From contig JAINUW010000545.1 of the NCBI GenBank assembly GCA_020205615.1, positions 1-64,000 of the forward strand: a DNA stretch of 64,000 nucleotides. Reading direction: 5' to 3'. Below are positions 44,391 through 57,600 of the stretch, piece after piece. The DNA is from Panax quinquefolius. Lineage: Eukaryota; Streptophyta; Magnoliopsida; Apiales; Araliaceae. The notes under the pieces were generated by a model. The model saw only the letters and a list, made by a program, of their open reading frames with translations. It did not search any database and had not been told where the DNA came from. Positions within the stretch are counted from its first letter, which is position 1, and each line of letters starts with the position of its first letter. The translations under genes and the position numbers were made by a program.

Positions 44391-44860
44391 ATGACTGTCC
44401 AAGACGTAGTGGCTGCAAAGGACATGGTGTCAGGTATTCTTCTATTCAATAATATAAATGCCTATGAATTATTTGATTCGGGTGCTACCTGTTCCTTTGT
44501 GTCTGAAGAATTCGCTAATCGATTAAACCTATCCCCTGAACGCTTAGAAAATTCGTTGAACATAGAGACTGCGAATAAAGAAGTAATTTATGTAGAGTTT
44601 ATTTACCGAAACTGTTGTGCAAACATTAGAGGTCACACACTAAAAGTAGACTTAATTCTAATTAAACTGGGAGAATTTGATGTGATATTAGGAATGGATT
44701 GGTTATCCAGCCACATTGCGATAATTGATTATAAAGAGAAGAGTGTGAATCTTCAAACCTCAAATCGGTCTAAGGTAGTGTTTTATGGTAGCTCATCGCT
44801 CAAGCAATCATGTTAACTTACGATGATGCAGGCCAAGAAGTTTTTAAAGAAAGGATGTGT
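44391..44860 (+). pseudogene. Tekay aspartic protease (plus)
   Basis: ELFDSGATCSFVSEEFANRL carries the intact D-S-G active site near 44473, followed by LIKLGEFDVILGMDWL, the flap/end motif of gypsy proteases. The frame is open for 141 codons and ends TAA at 44814. In intact relatives it is part of the gag-pol polyprotein and cuts it. Confidence 0.9.
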
Positions 44861-45630
44861 AGGTTATTTAGCTTATATAGTGGATACCCAGAAAAAGGGA
44901 GTAGAAATGAAAAAATATCAGTTGTAAGAGATTTCCAAGACGTGTTTCCAGACGATCTTCCTGGTCTTCCGCCAGACAGAGAAATCGAATTCATAATAGA
45001 CTTAGCACTGGGAACCGCATCAATTTCGAAAGCCCAATATCGTATGGCGCCAGTAGAAATGAAAGAATTAATGATACAATTGCAAGAGTTGCTAGATAAG
45101 GGTTACATTCGGCTAAGTGTGTCTCCTTGGGGAGCACCAGTGTTATTTGTATAGAAAAAAGATGGATCGATGAGGCTCTGTATCGACTATCGGGAATTGA
45201 ACCAAGTGACGATTAAGAATAGATATCCGTTGCCAAAAATAGACAACCTTTTCGACTAATTGAAGGGAGCAAAGTGTTTTTCCAAGATAGACTTACGAAC
45301 GAGTTATCATCAGTTGATAGTGCGAGAGGAGGACATACCAAAGACGACGTTCTGAACTCATTACAGACATTACAAATTTCTAGTGATGTCATCTAGGTTA
45401 ACTAATGCTCCAGCAGCATTCATGGACTTGATGAACCAAGTTTTCAAGCCATACTTAGATAAGTTCGTAGTAGTATTTATCGATGACATTTTGATTTATT
45501 TAAAGACTAAGGAAGAGCACGCCGAACACCTGCATATGGTATTGGAAGCATTGAGAAGGGAAAAGATGTACGCTAAATTTTCCAAATGTGAATTTTGGAT
45601 GGAGAAGGTTCAATTTTTAGGAAACGTGAT
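44860..45630 (+). pseudogene. Tekay reverse transcriptase N-terminal two thirds (plus), cut by insertion
   Basis: [50 protein letters not shown], then TAG at 45152, [20 protein letters not shown], a TAA at 45257, [11 protein letters not shown], a TGA at 45354 and VFIDDILIY with the catalytic Asp pair (about 45477). It stops at KVQFLGNVI (45630), where the opposite-strand Tekay LTR begins. The next ~49 codons expected in the family, up to PLTNLTRKT, are absent on the far side at 57991. Confidence 0.9.
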
Positions 45631-48600
45631 ATGACGCCCCAAATCTGGGTATCTTCCAACCGACGAGATGGTGCTACGGTGCACTACCATTCACACATAT
45701 ATTCAATTGAAAAGCCTCAAAAGAACAAACATGTCTTCTATATATTCAGAATAGTATTAACATTCCCCAGGTTCTTTATAACAATTACATTAGCTCTTGT
45801 CATATTATCAATATAATACAACATTAAACATATACTATTACATAAGTATTCTACGGGATTGTCTTTGCCTTACCCTTATCCTTGCTGAAGCCTTTGATCC
45901 GTTAGATCTTAGATGCGTTTATATGGTTCAAGCAAGAGTGAGCATGACTAGCTCAGCAAGTACAACAATTCTATTTAACAATATGCTTGAATCATATAAA
46001 ATATATATCTTCAATAACTGAACAATAGTTATGAAGTACTATCGATAATTCAAAATAGCACTTCTCTTTTCTTTAAAATGTTTTACAATAACAATATTCA
46101 GTAAGACATCAATTTCGGTCCAAGACCTTGAGCATTTCATACTTTATTTAAAAAGGACATCCCGACACTAAGTCCGTAAGTTCGACATTTCTTACGAGCA
46201 CGTCTAGGTGATCAGCCTATAGTACTCTATATTGATCAACACTACATTCATTAAACGTATGTACGTTTAAGTTGTGGAAACCTCACGTGCCTGTCGTTTA
46301 CTCAGTCTTCGTTTGAAAACCACACCAATATATCTTGGTAATACATTGACCATACATTAATAGATTGTAAGAAATCCAACATATCATAAGTCTAGTGGAA
46401 AGAATTGGCTTTAACTTCATCATAAAACAATTCATGCGTAAGAATACATGAACCAAAAAGCTTGTCCATATTGAACTGAAACAAGGGTAAGAATACTTGC
46501 CTTCAGCGTCTGCTACGGTTATTATATGTTCACGTTAAGTCTTTAAGGTCTCTACAATAGATGACCACACAACATACACATTAGGTCATGAATGTACATA
46601 CATGATTCCTAACAAATCTTACCCTTCTTCTCAATCTAATTACGACTTAGATTTGTTATTATTGGTTCCGGCTTTCTATTAAGTCATTCTTTCATTCATA
46701 TGCAATTGAGTTACTTCAACTCTAAGTGATCATACTTAAGGTTTAAACATGTCTTAACAATGTTTCATTAAGTTCTTAGTTCACTATAAATCAATTACCA
46801 TTCATGTTATACTTATAAACTTTCTTCATTGTCTAAACCCTAAGGTCATGTCATGGCTGGCTGACTATTTTCTTCTCGTGTCACATGCGATGTGAGTTAG
46901 TTAGCAGTGTATGGCTAAAGAGAACTACTTGACAGCATGCGAGTCTCCTTTGTTATATATTACGTTGTGGCACCCACTAGAATAGTACCATGCTTTGGCC
47001 TTGCGCTGCAGTGCGGGCCTTTATGCCTTGAGTTGCGCAACTACGTGGACTCTATACCTCAGAAAAATTTGACAGATTTTTGATTTTGTGAAATTTCCGG
47101 GCTCGTAACTTCTTCGTTATAAGTCTGAATTGTCTCGTTCAAAAGCCTACGGTTCACAAATTATATACTATACGTGTTCATTCAAGAATTTTATCTATTT
47201 GACTTTGTTTACTCAAAATTCACCTATTGGTTCATTTTTAATGAAAACGATAAACGTTCGTGAACGTTTAACGCTCGTTTCTTCGTTCTAAGTTGGAATT
47301 CAGTCATTTTCAAGTCCGCAACTCTATAATGCGAAATATGACTTGTCTCCATCGAAAACCAATGTTTTCGAGTTCAAACACAAAATTCAACTTCCATTTC
47401 GAGAATTTCACGAATTCGACGATTATCGTCTAATCGTGTGAATTCCGGTAAAACTTCGTTACTAGTGATTTATTCATCATTCCAAATGGATTCAATTCAT
47501 ACTATAGACATTTCAACTTACACATTACAATAACTTATTTTTAAGTTAGGTTATGGCTTATTCCTCATAGGTTCATAACTTAACAAATTATAAACTACAA
47601 AATTTCATTCCTTATGACTTATTATTGGTTTAAGTCCTTTAAGCAACATTCTTACATCTTATCAATCATACTATCTCCTTAAGGTAAACATATGACAAGT
47701 TCATATATGTTCATCATAAGTTCATAACTTATTTAGGTTTAACTTACTTATTCATGACTTATTCGGCTTAAGTCCATTGCTTATTCACTTTTTATGGTTG
47801 CTTAGCATACATGACCATCACTTCTCTATCAAGCTATTATGGTAGAGATAGAAGACTAATGGCATAGGATCATTTACCTTTGATGACTAGCTTTCTTCTT
47901 CTTGGAAATCTAACAATGGAAGTTTGACTTAAAAGTGCTTATTCTCTCTAACACTTAAGTTTCTTTATAAAGGAAAGTTGTTGGATAATTTGAACAACCA
48001 AATAATGAAATCCAACTTGCTATTTTTAGACTTTCTAAAGTTAGGGCATATTGGTCATTAGAACATCCACCTCCTTTACAAACCTCCTTACTATTACATA
48101 CTTAATCCTTAAGTAAACTTGCTAACCACTCATATTACTTGGCCACCACATTAATATCTTAGTCATTACTTAAAGTTCTTGGTCATCATGTTCACCCATG
48201 GATTGCCCCATGGATCATGCTTTACACATTAGATTATTAATTGGGCTTAGGTCCACTTAGATTAGCTTATTCCTTTGGGCTTGTATTAATTTACTTTAGG
48301 CTTCACATTAACCACTACTTGGGCTTACACCTTAATGTTTATTGGACTATTCAATTGTTTACACAATCCTACTAGTCCATGTTATTTCATTAAAAAAAAA
48401 CCTTATCACATATACTATACGTATAATTCTCGTATTCTAACTCGTATACTAAGTCATAATATACGAGATACCATCATTCCCATATACTTGTATAATACTT
48501 CGTATCATACTCGTATACACTACCTTGCACAATACATACATATCATATGATCATTACATTAGATTCTTAATACTTGATTTTCCTAACGTTCTCGAACTAA

Positions 48601-48938
48601 GTCCACATGCAAAATATTACGTTTTCCATACTTGAATTATTATTACATAATCCAACTTACGTTGATATTCTATCATTATGTATTTTTTGGAAGTTCAAAA
48701 ATAATTCCCGAGCGAAAATCAATGAATAGTGTTTTTCAGAAAATTTCTTGGAAATCTTTTATTTTTGTCTTGGAAATTCAAACACTTTAATTCCTTCACG
48801 TAGTCAAAATTCTACGACTTTCCGACGTTTCTAGGTTATAGAATAACATTCATCTTACTAACACATAATATTAACAAATAATATTATTTTATTTATTATA
48901 AAGGTATTTACAAAAGGTTCGATTTTCTGGGTCGTTAG
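45630..48938 (-). mobile_element. Nested Tekay 3' LTR
   Basis: About 3309 bp, edges T(A)TGACGCCCC...GGTCGTTAG on the plus strand (canonical TGTGACGCCCC and GGGGCGTTACA are mutated). A minus-strand TATA lies in CTTTATAAAGG near 47950-47970. Mostly very similar to 54632-57990 except two divergent blocks (about 45850-45925 and 46850-47035). Confidence 0.85.
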
Positions 48939-48956
48939 ACTCTCTCCCCCTTATAA
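48939..48956 (-). other. Nested Tekay polypurine tract
   Basis: Minus strand TAAGGGGGAGAGAGTC directly before the LTR start. Confidence 0.75.
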
Positions 48957-49004
48957 GGATTCTATCCCCAGAATCTCGCTATATAAAAAAAAATTACACA
49001 AACA

Positions 49005-49500
49005 AGTGAGGCTAATTCTTTTTCAACTTTTATTCAAGTTCCCACGTTGCTTCTTCTACATTGTGGTTCTTCCATAACTCCTTAACGGAAGGTATGACTT
49101 TGTTCCGCAGAACTTGTTCTTTTCTATCGATGATTTGAATCAACATCTCTTTGTATGTTAAGTCTTTCTCAATATGAATAGGCTCATACTCTATTACGTG
49201 CTTATAATCCAGCTTATAAGGATGCAATACTGATACGTGAAACACGTTATGTAGTCGTTCTAGGTCTGGAGGTAACGCTACCATATAAGCTACCTCACCT
49301 ACCTATTTTAACACTTCAAAAGGTCTTATAAACCTTGGACTTAACTTTCCCTTCTTTCCAAAGCGTATCTTTCCTTTCCAGGGAGATACCTTTAGAAATA
49401 CATAAGAACCTACTTCAAAATCTCTATTTTCTCGATGCGAGTCTATAAATTTCTTCTATCTGTCTTGAGCTGCTATTAGACGCATTCGTATTAACTTCAC
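49005..49500 (-). pseudogene. Integrase C-terminus with chromodomain-like tail (nested Tekay)
   Basis: The frame 49030-49284 reads HNVFHVSVLHPYKLDYKHVI, LIQIIDRKEQVLRNKVIPSV and NHNVEEATWELE, the CR-type chromodomain tail that places the element in Tekay/Del. Upstream pieces KVSPWKGKIRFGKKGKLSPR and FIRPFEVLK lie across TAG codons near 49302 and 49456. Confidence 0.88.
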
Positions 49501-50399
49501 TATAAACGCTATTTGCTACACCAAATCTGGTCCTAGCATTCGACGTTCTCCCACTTCATCCCAATACAATGGTGTTCAGCACTTTCTTCCATACAAAGCT
49601 TCGTAAGGCGGCATACCTATGCTTGCATGATAACTATTGTTATACGCAAACTCTACTAATGGTAGATGATCATCCCAACTACCCTTGAAATCCATAACGC
49701 AAGATCTCAACATATCTTCTAATGTCTGAATTTTTCTCTCGCTCTGTCTATCAGTTTGTGGATGATACGCCGTACTCAGCTTCAACTGCGTTCCCAATTG
49801 CTCATGCAAACTCCTCCAAAAATTCGATGTGAATCATGGATCACGATCTGACACAATCGAAACTGGTACTCAATGTCTGGAAATTATTTTCTTAACATAA
49901 AGTTTAGCTAACTGATCTAAGTTATACTTGACCCTAATTGGTAAAAAGTGAGCCGACTTCGTCAATCGATCCACTATTACCCAAATCGCATCATACCCTT
50001 TCGTTGTAGTCAGAAGTCCTACCACAAAATCCATCGTGATATTCTCCCACTTCCACTCCAGAATTTCCAATAACTGTAACAAGCCACTTGGTTGTTGATG
50101 TTCGGCCTTAACTTTCTGACAAGTCAAGCATCTACTCGCATACTCGGTTATTTCTCTCTTCATGTTCGGCAACCAAAAACTCTGTCAAGGTCTTGATACA
50201 TCTTAGTACTCCCAGGATGAATCGATAACCTCGAACTATGAGCCTCTTGTAATACCTGCTCCTTTAATTCGGTCTCATTCAGAACCCAAATTCTTTCTTT
50301 AAATCTTAATAATCCCTCATTATCAAGACTGTACTTAGTATCTTTTTCATTGGTTAGCCGCTCCTTTACCCGATCACACTCATCAGTTTTGAGCTGCAC
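49501..50399 (-). pseudogene. Integrase zinc module and core (nested Tekay)
   Basis: 50160-50399 has LQEAHSSRLSIHPGSTKMYQDL and 49870-50172 has CLTCQKVKAEHQQPSGLLQ, the HHCC module, then WENITMDFVVGLL and DAIWVIVDRLTKSAHFLPI with catalytic Asp. 49576-49809 carries [20 protein letters not shown] with catalytic Glu and [20 protein letters not shown]. Stops near 49575, 49830, 49868 and a frame overlap near 50165 break it. Confidence 0.9.
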
Positions 50400-50426
50400 C
50401 TCCTTGACCCTTTCTACGATGGTAGA

Positions 50427-50950
50427 TTATATCTCTATCGCAAACAATATCTGTTTCGATTCTCTTGGCAACTTTACTTCTAATTCCATCCTAGCCATCT
50501 CTGTTATTAACTCAGTTTGAGCCGTTAACATAGATAACTTCTCCCGACCCTTCCTACTTAAGGCATCGATAACTACATTGACTTTTCTAGGGTGATACAG
50601 GATTTCACAGTCATAATCCTTTATCAACTCTAGCCATCTCCTTTGTCTCATATTCAACTCCTTCTGTGTGAAGATATATTTTAGACTCTTATGGTCCGTG
50701 TATATCTCATATTTCTCTGCGTAAAGATAATGTCTCCATATCTTTAAGGCAAAAACTACTGTGGCCAGTTCCAGATCATGAGTAGGGTAAACTTTCTCAT
50801 AATCCTTCAACTGCCTTGATGCATACGCAATAAGCTTGCCATGCTACATGAGCACACAACCAAGTCCTCTATGCGAAGCATCGCTATAAACTACAAAACT
50901 TCCTGTGTCATCGGGTAATGACAAAATAGGTGCTTCACTCAACCTCTTCT
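50427..50950 (-). pseudogene. RNase H (nested Tekay)
   Basis: [40 protein letters not shown] and [14 protein letters not shown] (family: VVADALSRK). The preceding SDASHRGLGCVLM part is separated by a TAG near 50845. The alanine-to-isoleucine change in DALSR context is unusual. Confidence 0.88.
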
Positions 50951-51830
50951 TCAGTTCTTGAAAACTGTCCTCGCATTATCATTCCATACGTATTTCACCG
51001 TCTTCCTTGTCAAGTTAGTCAATGGAATAGCTATCTTCAAAAAATCCTGGATGAATCTCCGATAGTAACCCACTAACCCTAGGAAACTCTGCACCTCAGT
51101 CGCCGTTTTTGGTTGTTCCCAATTCATCACGGCTTCCACCTTCACTGGATCTACTGAAATCCCCTCATGGTCAATGACATGACCTAAAAACTGTATCTTT
51201 TCCAACCAAAATTCACACTTAGTGAACTTCGCATACAACTTCTCCTTCCTCAGTGTCTCCAACACTATTCTTAGGTATTTAGCATGATCTTCTGGCGTCT
51301 TAGAATATACTAGAATATCATCGATAAACACCACGATGAACTTGTCCAAATATTGTTTGAACACTCTATTCATCATATCCATAAATGCAGCTGGTGCATT
51401 AGTTCACCCAAATGACATCACCAGAAACTCGTAATGACCATAACGAGTCCTAAATGCTGTCTTTGGTACATCCTCCTTCCTAACCTTCAACTGGTGATTC
51501 CTCATTCTTAAATCTATTTTAGAAAAATACTTCGCCCCTTTCAACTGATCAAAGAGATCATCGATCCTGGGCAATGGGTATTTATTCTTTATTGTCAACT
51601 TGTTCAACTCTCTGTAGTCGATACAAAGTCTCAACGATCCGTCCTTCTTCTTGACAAACAGTACCGGTGCTCCCCACGGCGAAACACTTTGTTGAATGTA
51701 CTTCCTGTCCAACAGTTCTTGCAACTGTACCATTAACTCCTTCATCTCCATTGGCGCCATACGATACGGTGCCCTGGAAATTGTTGCCGCTCTTGACATA
51801 ATGTCTATTACAAACTCAATCTCTCTATCT
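50951..51830 (-). pseudogene. Reverse transcriptase (nested Tekay)
   Basis: 51404-51982 includes [40 protein letters not shown] and [20 protein letters not shown], ending at FG with a TGA where a Leu is expected. 50951-51382 continues [20 protein letters not shown] with IDDILVY catalytic Asp pair, [15 protein letters not shown] and [20 protein letters not shown]. Apart from that stop it is almost intact, and gives the template for the 49 codons missing from the host copy. Confidence 0.92.
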
Positions 51831-52036
51831 GGTGGAAGACCCGATAGTTCACACGAAAATACATCCACGAATTCTCTAACTATAGGTATTTGTTCCATGG
51901 TTGCTACCACTCTCTGGGTATTAACAACATGACACAGATAACCTACACATCCCTTCCTTAATAATTTCTTAGTTTGTGTCATGTTTAGACAACATGAACG
52001 TCCCGGCGATCTATTCCCATAAAATACTACTTGAGG

Positions 52037-52432
52037 TTATCTTAATGTTCTAATATTCACACATTTCTTCTGACAATCTATAATTGCCCCATGGTTAACC
52101 AACCAATCCATTCCGAGAATTACATCGAATTCTCCTAACTTTATCGGTAGCAAATCTACCGATAATTTACAACCCCGTATATCTACACAACAACTCTTAT
52201 GAATATCTTCAACAAAAATTATTTCTTCGTTTGCTACCTTAATATTTAAAGGTATAGGCAGCTTTTTGGGAAGTAATCCTAATTTTCTAGCAAAATCACA
52301 TGCTATAAACGAACAAGTAGCACCCAAATCAAACAGCACGTAAGCATTTATGTCGTTGATCGGAATAATACCTGCGACTACGTCCCCTGATGCAACCGTA
52401 TCTTGGATTGTCATGTTAAAGGTACGACCCAT
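52037..52432 (-). pseudogene. Aspartic protease (nested Tekay), active site changed
   Basis: VLFDLGATCSFIACDFARKL shows D-L-G instead of the D-S/T-G needed for catalysis; the plus-strand sibling has FDSGAT. TCG to TTG would explain it. KLGEFDVILGMDWLVNHGAI follows normally. The frame ends TAA at 52037 shortly before the RT frame. Confidence 0.88.
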
Positions 52433-53543
52433 CTACCTACTAACCGGTGACTTTGGACCACTAATAGCTAACTTACCGCTATTAGTGCCCCGATTCCCAT
52501 CCGTCCCCTTCTTTGGGCAATTCTTTTCCATGTGGTCAGTTGACCCACACACAAAGCATCCGTGGTTTTTCTTCAGACTTGGACAGTTAGGCGATATATG
52601 CCCCTCCTGTCCACAATTGTAGCATATGGCCTTTCCCTTGAGATAGACTCCTAGATGAGTCTTCCCACAGGTTTTGTAGGCCTCTATTCTCCTCTTTGGA
52701 TTTCCTTGCTTCACTCCGGTATTCCCAGAGTTAAACACTTTCCTCTTCTGTCCCTCGCCACTCCCACTGGCTCCTTCTATCTTTACTCCCCCAACAACCT
52801 TCCCCTTATTCTTCTTATCTTTGTGGTACTGGCTTAGAGTCTCGCTACCACCTTCGGTGATTATCGCCTTCTCTAAAATAGTCCCAAATGTAGTACTCTG
52901 GAACACAAATATACGGTTATAGAGCCAGGGTTTCAAGCCCTGCTCGAACCGTCGCGCCTTTCTAACCTCGGTATCCACTTAGTGTGGAGCAAACCTCGCC
53001 AGTTCATTAAACTTGGCGACGTATTGGGGAACCATCATGTCCCCTTATTTTAAATTGAGAAATCGCATCTCCATCCTTCCTTGTATGCTCGTGGGAAAGT
53101 AGTTCTCGAAGAATATCTCCTTGAACCTCACCCACGTTAGATTCTAATATCCCGCCCTAGCTTTGATTTGGCCTCCCACCAAAAGTTGGCCTCTCCCTCA
53201 TCATGTAGGTTGCAAAAGCAACCTTCTGGGCCTCGTCGACATTTTTTATCACAAATGCCTTCTCGATTTCTTTCACCCACGTTTGGGCTTCGATAGGGTC
53301 CGTAGTTCCTTTGAACTCCGGCGAACTGACACTTTTAAAATCCTTGAAGGTAGTAGCTCGTGCTACTCCCGGATTTACGGGGATATTAGCCCCATTTCTA
53401 TTAAACGCGGCTGTTAAAAGATTAACAAACTCCTGTATGGGGTTAAACAGACCTCCCTCCGGTTGATTTACATTAGCGCCTTGGTTTCGTTGTCCTCTCC
53501 TTGGCGGCATTTTGCTGTTACAATAAACAACACATTGTGTCAT
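52433..53543 (-). pseudogene. Gag (nested Tekay), frame-broken
   Basis: Starts near 53511 with MPPRRGQRNQGANVNQPEGG; FKGTTDPIEAQTWVKEIEKA and FATYMM follow, then a one-base shift near 53200 turns the WWEAK block out of frame. The region 52980-53150 has no open frame. 52433-52978 holds RRFEQGLKPWLYNRIFVFQS and two knuckles CYNCGQEGHISPNC and CFVCGSTDHMEKNC, plus a degraded one (KTCGKTHLGVYLK). Confidence 0.88.
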
Positions 53544-53839
53544 TATTCCTTTCTTATTAGTTAGTTATTATTCGTAATTAAACAATAACTTCAACATCCA
53601 TTACTCAATATGTTCCGTAAAAAGGCTTATATTAATTCATTCATTGTAGTATAATACTACATCGTTTCATTACACAGCCAAAGCTAAGTACATTACCATC
53701 CCGCAATTACTTTCCAAAATTTGGGATTTACAAAAGACTATCCTTTGATACACAAAAGAGGGTTTTACGTCACTACTAGATACACAATATTTACATATCT
53801 AAAACTACTATAGCTATTACTAGGTTACATCTTCCTTAA
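53544..53839. other. Untranslated stretch between gag and accessory ORF
   Basis: No coding sequence recognised. Confidence 0.5.
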
Positions 53840-54444
53840 GGCATTATTAAAATCTGCTGTGGCCAGACCAACAAAAACATCCTGACTGATCATGTGCCGC
53901 GTTTGCCCTGCCTCTATGGGATAGCCAGCTACCTGCTGCTGGAAATCTTGATGAGAACTCCTATGAATATAAGACATTCTCCCTATCTTCTGCTTTTTGG
54001 TCTTTAGCTCCCCCCTGAGCTCAATGACCTCTTGTTTCAGCTCATGGACCTTGTCCTTGGCTAAAATTCTTTAATCGCGTTCATGTTCCCACATTGACTC
54101 TACATCTGTCTTATACTCCAAGACAGCATGGAGCTCTACTTTTAGCTCCTCACCTCCTGACAGTAATGGATGTTTCTATCCAATACTGATATAAATAATG
54201 ATATAATTGACTCCCCCGGAGCCATCTCTGCTGCTATTGCTACTGGATTGAAGGACACTACCTCCACCTCCTCTTCCATCATTCCATCAAATAATGACAT
54301 GAGATCGGGGTCCTCTGAGTCTCCAGACTCAATCACTACTATCTCTGGCTCTTCTGCTATTGGGTTCGGTATAATCTCTATTTGGTTAACCGATTCCTCA
54401 CTAACTGCCTGTACATCTAAATGCATTCCATTTCCACCTGACAT
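53840..54444 (-). pseudogene. Accessory acidic/coiled-coil ORF upstream of gag (nested Tekay)
   Basis: A minus-strand ATG at 54442-54444, immediately after TTATGTTGTGTAG (parallel to TTATGTTGGTGATTGTAG before the plus-strand homolog), opens an acidic frame (SGDSEDPDLMSLF, MMEEEVEVV). Near 54150 a frameshift leads into a heptad-rich stretch (LKVELHAVLEYKTDVESM, KDKVHELKQEVIELRGELK) with a KTKKQKIGRM end resembling CKKRKMNQM of the other copy. Same position, same layout, low sequence identity. Role unknown. Confidence 0.65.
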
Positions 54445-54574
54445 CTACACAACATAATTAAGTTGATTAGTACACGTCAGTAGAATAATAAAAACACATA
54501 ACATATTCATAATGCATTTTTATAAGGTTATTTTCTTCTTTTACTTCTTTGACTTCTCTTAAGGTTATAACTTA

Positions 54575-54598
54575 AGGTTTTATTTCCCCCCCCCCCCT
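54575..54598. repeat. C12 homopolymer in the Tekay leader
   Basis: A run of twelve C close to the PBS. Possibly a sequencing-sensitive site. Confidence 0.8.
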
Positions 54599-54611
54599 TA
54601 AGTTTTATAAC

Positions 54612-54631
54612 CTAATGCTTTGATACCAACC
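54612..54631 (-). other. Nested Tekay primer binding site
   Basis: Minus strand TTGGTATCAAAGC directly inside the LTR edge, matching the initiator-Met tRNA complement with one change. Confidence 0.85.
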
Positions 54632-57600
54632 TGTGACGCCCCCAAATTTGGGTATCTTCCAACCCGAGAGATGGTGATACACGGTACTACCACTCACACA
54701 TACATTCAATTAAAAAGCCTCAAAAGAACGAATATGTCTTCTATATATTCAGAATAATATTAACATTCCCCAGGTTCTTTATAACCATTACATTTGTTCT
54801 TGTCATATTATTAATATAATACAACATTAAACCTATACTATTATATAAGTATTCTCAACTGGGTTCGTCTTAGCCTTTTCCTTTATCCTTAGAATTTGGA
54901 TCCTTCAGATTCGTTTCGATCTTATTTGCATTTATATGGTTCAAGCAAGAGTGAGCATGACTAGCTCAGCAAGTACAACAATTTTATTTAACAATATGCT
55001 TGAATCATATAAAACATATATCTTCAATAATTGAACAATAGTTATGAAGTACTATCGATAATTCAAAATAGCACTTCTCTTTTATTTAAAACGTTTTACA
55101 ATAACAATATTTAGTAAAACATCAATTCCGGTCCAAGACCTTGAGCATTTCATACTTTATTTGAAAAGGACATCCCGACACTAAGTCCGTAAGTCCGACA
55201 TTTCTTACGAGCACGTCTAGGTGATCAGCCTATAGTACTCTATATTGATCAACACTACATTCATTAAATGCATGTACGTTTAAGTTGTGGCAACCTCATG
55301 TGCCTGTCATTTGACGATAAAACATTTTTAGCATACTCAGTCTTTGTTTGAAAACCACACCAATATAGCTTGGTATACATTGACCATACATTGATAGATT
55401 GTAAGAAATCCAACATATCATAAGTCTAGCCAAAAGAATTGGCTTTGACTTCATCATAAAACAATTCATGCGTAAGAATACATGAACCACAAAGCTTGTC
55501 CAGATTGAATTGAAATAAGGGTTACAATACTTGCCTTCAGCGTCTGCTATGGTTATTATACGTTCACGTTCAGTCTTTAAGGTCTCTACAATAGATGACC
55601 ACACAATATACACATAAGGTCATGAATGAACATACATGATTCCTAACAAATCTTACCCTTCTTCTCAATCTAATTACAACTTAGATTTGTTATTATTGGT
55701 TCTGGCTTTCTGTTAAGTCATTCTTTCATTCATATGCAATTGAGTTACTTCAACCTTAAGTGATCATGCTTAAGGTTTAAACATGTCTTAACAATGTTTC
55801 ATTAAGTTCCTTAGTTCATTGTAAATTAATTACCATTCATGCTATACTTATAAACTTTCTTCATTGTCTAAACCCTAAAAATTTGGTGGCCATGGCTGCC
55901 AACGACATTTCTTCTTCTATGTCACGTCAAGTGGCGTGAGTTAGATGATGTGTATGGTCGGACTTCGGGTCTTTGCGGTGTGAGTCTCCTTTGTTATGGT
56001 CGTCTTTGCGGCAAAATTACGTGATTAGCGATGTACCATGCTCGACCTCATCTTTGTCACGTGCACGGTCTTTATGCCTTGAGTCGCACAACGATGCGGA
56101 CTCTGTACCTCAGAAAAATTTTACAGATTTTTGACTTTGTGAGATTTACGAGCTCGTAACTTCTTCGTTATAAGTCCGAATTGGCTCGTTCAAAAGCCTA
56201 CGGTTCAAAAATTATATACTCTATGTGTTCATTCAATAATTTTATCTATTTGACTTCGTTTACTCAAAATTCACCTATTAGTTCATTTTTAATGAAAACT
56301 ATAAACATTCGTGAACGTTCAACGCTCGTTTCTTCGTTCTAAGTCAGAATTCAGTCATTTTTTGAGTTCGCAACTCTTTAATGCCAAATATGACTTGTCT
56401 CCATCGAAAACCAATGTTTTGGAGTTCAAACACAAAATTCGACTTCCATTCCGAGAATTTCACAAATTCGACGATTATTGTCCAATCGTGTGAATTCCGG
56501 CAAAACTTCGTTACTAGTGATTTATTCATCATTCCAAATGGATTCAATTCAGACTATATACATTTCAACTTACACATTACAATAACTTATTTTTAAGTTA
56601 GGTTATGGCTTATTCCTCATAGGTTCATAATTTAACAAATTATAAACTACAAGATTTCATTCCTTATGACTTATTATTGCTTTAAGTCCTTTAAGCAACA
56701 TTCTTACATCTTATCAATCATACTATCTCCTTAAGGTAAACATATGATAAGTCCATATATGTTCATCATAAGTTCATAACTTATTTAGGTTTAACTTACT
56801 TATTCATGACTTATTCGGCTTAAGTCCATTGCTTATTCACTTCTTATGATTGCTTAATATACATGAACATCACTTCTCTATCAAGCTATTATGGTAGAGA
56901 TAGAAGACTAATGGCATAGGATCATTTACCTTTGATGACTAGCTTTCTTCTTCTTGGAAATCTAACAATGGAAGTTTGACTTAAAAGTGCTTATTCTCTC
57001 TAACATTTAAGTTGCTTTATAAAGGAAAGTTGTTGGATAATTTGAACAACTAAATAATGAAATCCAACTTGCTATTTTTAGACTTTCTAAAGTTAGGGCA
57101 TATTGGTTATTAGAACATCCATCTCCTTTACAAACCTCCTTACTATTCCATACTTAATCCTTAAGTAAACTTGCTAACTACTCATATTACTTGGCCACCA
57201 CATTAATATCTTGGTCATTACTTAAAGTTCTTGGTCACCAAGTTTACTCATGGATTTCCCCATGGATCATGCTTTACCCATTGGATCATTAATTGGGCTT
57301 AGGTCCACTTAGATTAGCTTATTGCTTTGGGCTTGTATTAATTTACTTTGGGCTTCACATTAACCACTACTTGGGCTTACACCTTAATGTTTATTGGACT
57401 ATTCAATTGTTTACACAAGCCTACTAGTCCATGTTATTTCATTGAAAAAAAACCTTATCACATATACTATACGTATAATTCTCGTATTCTAACTCGTATA
57501 CTAAGTCATACTATACGAGATACCATCATTCCCATATACTCATATAATACTTCATATCATACTCGTATAGACTACCTTGCACAATACATACATATCATAC

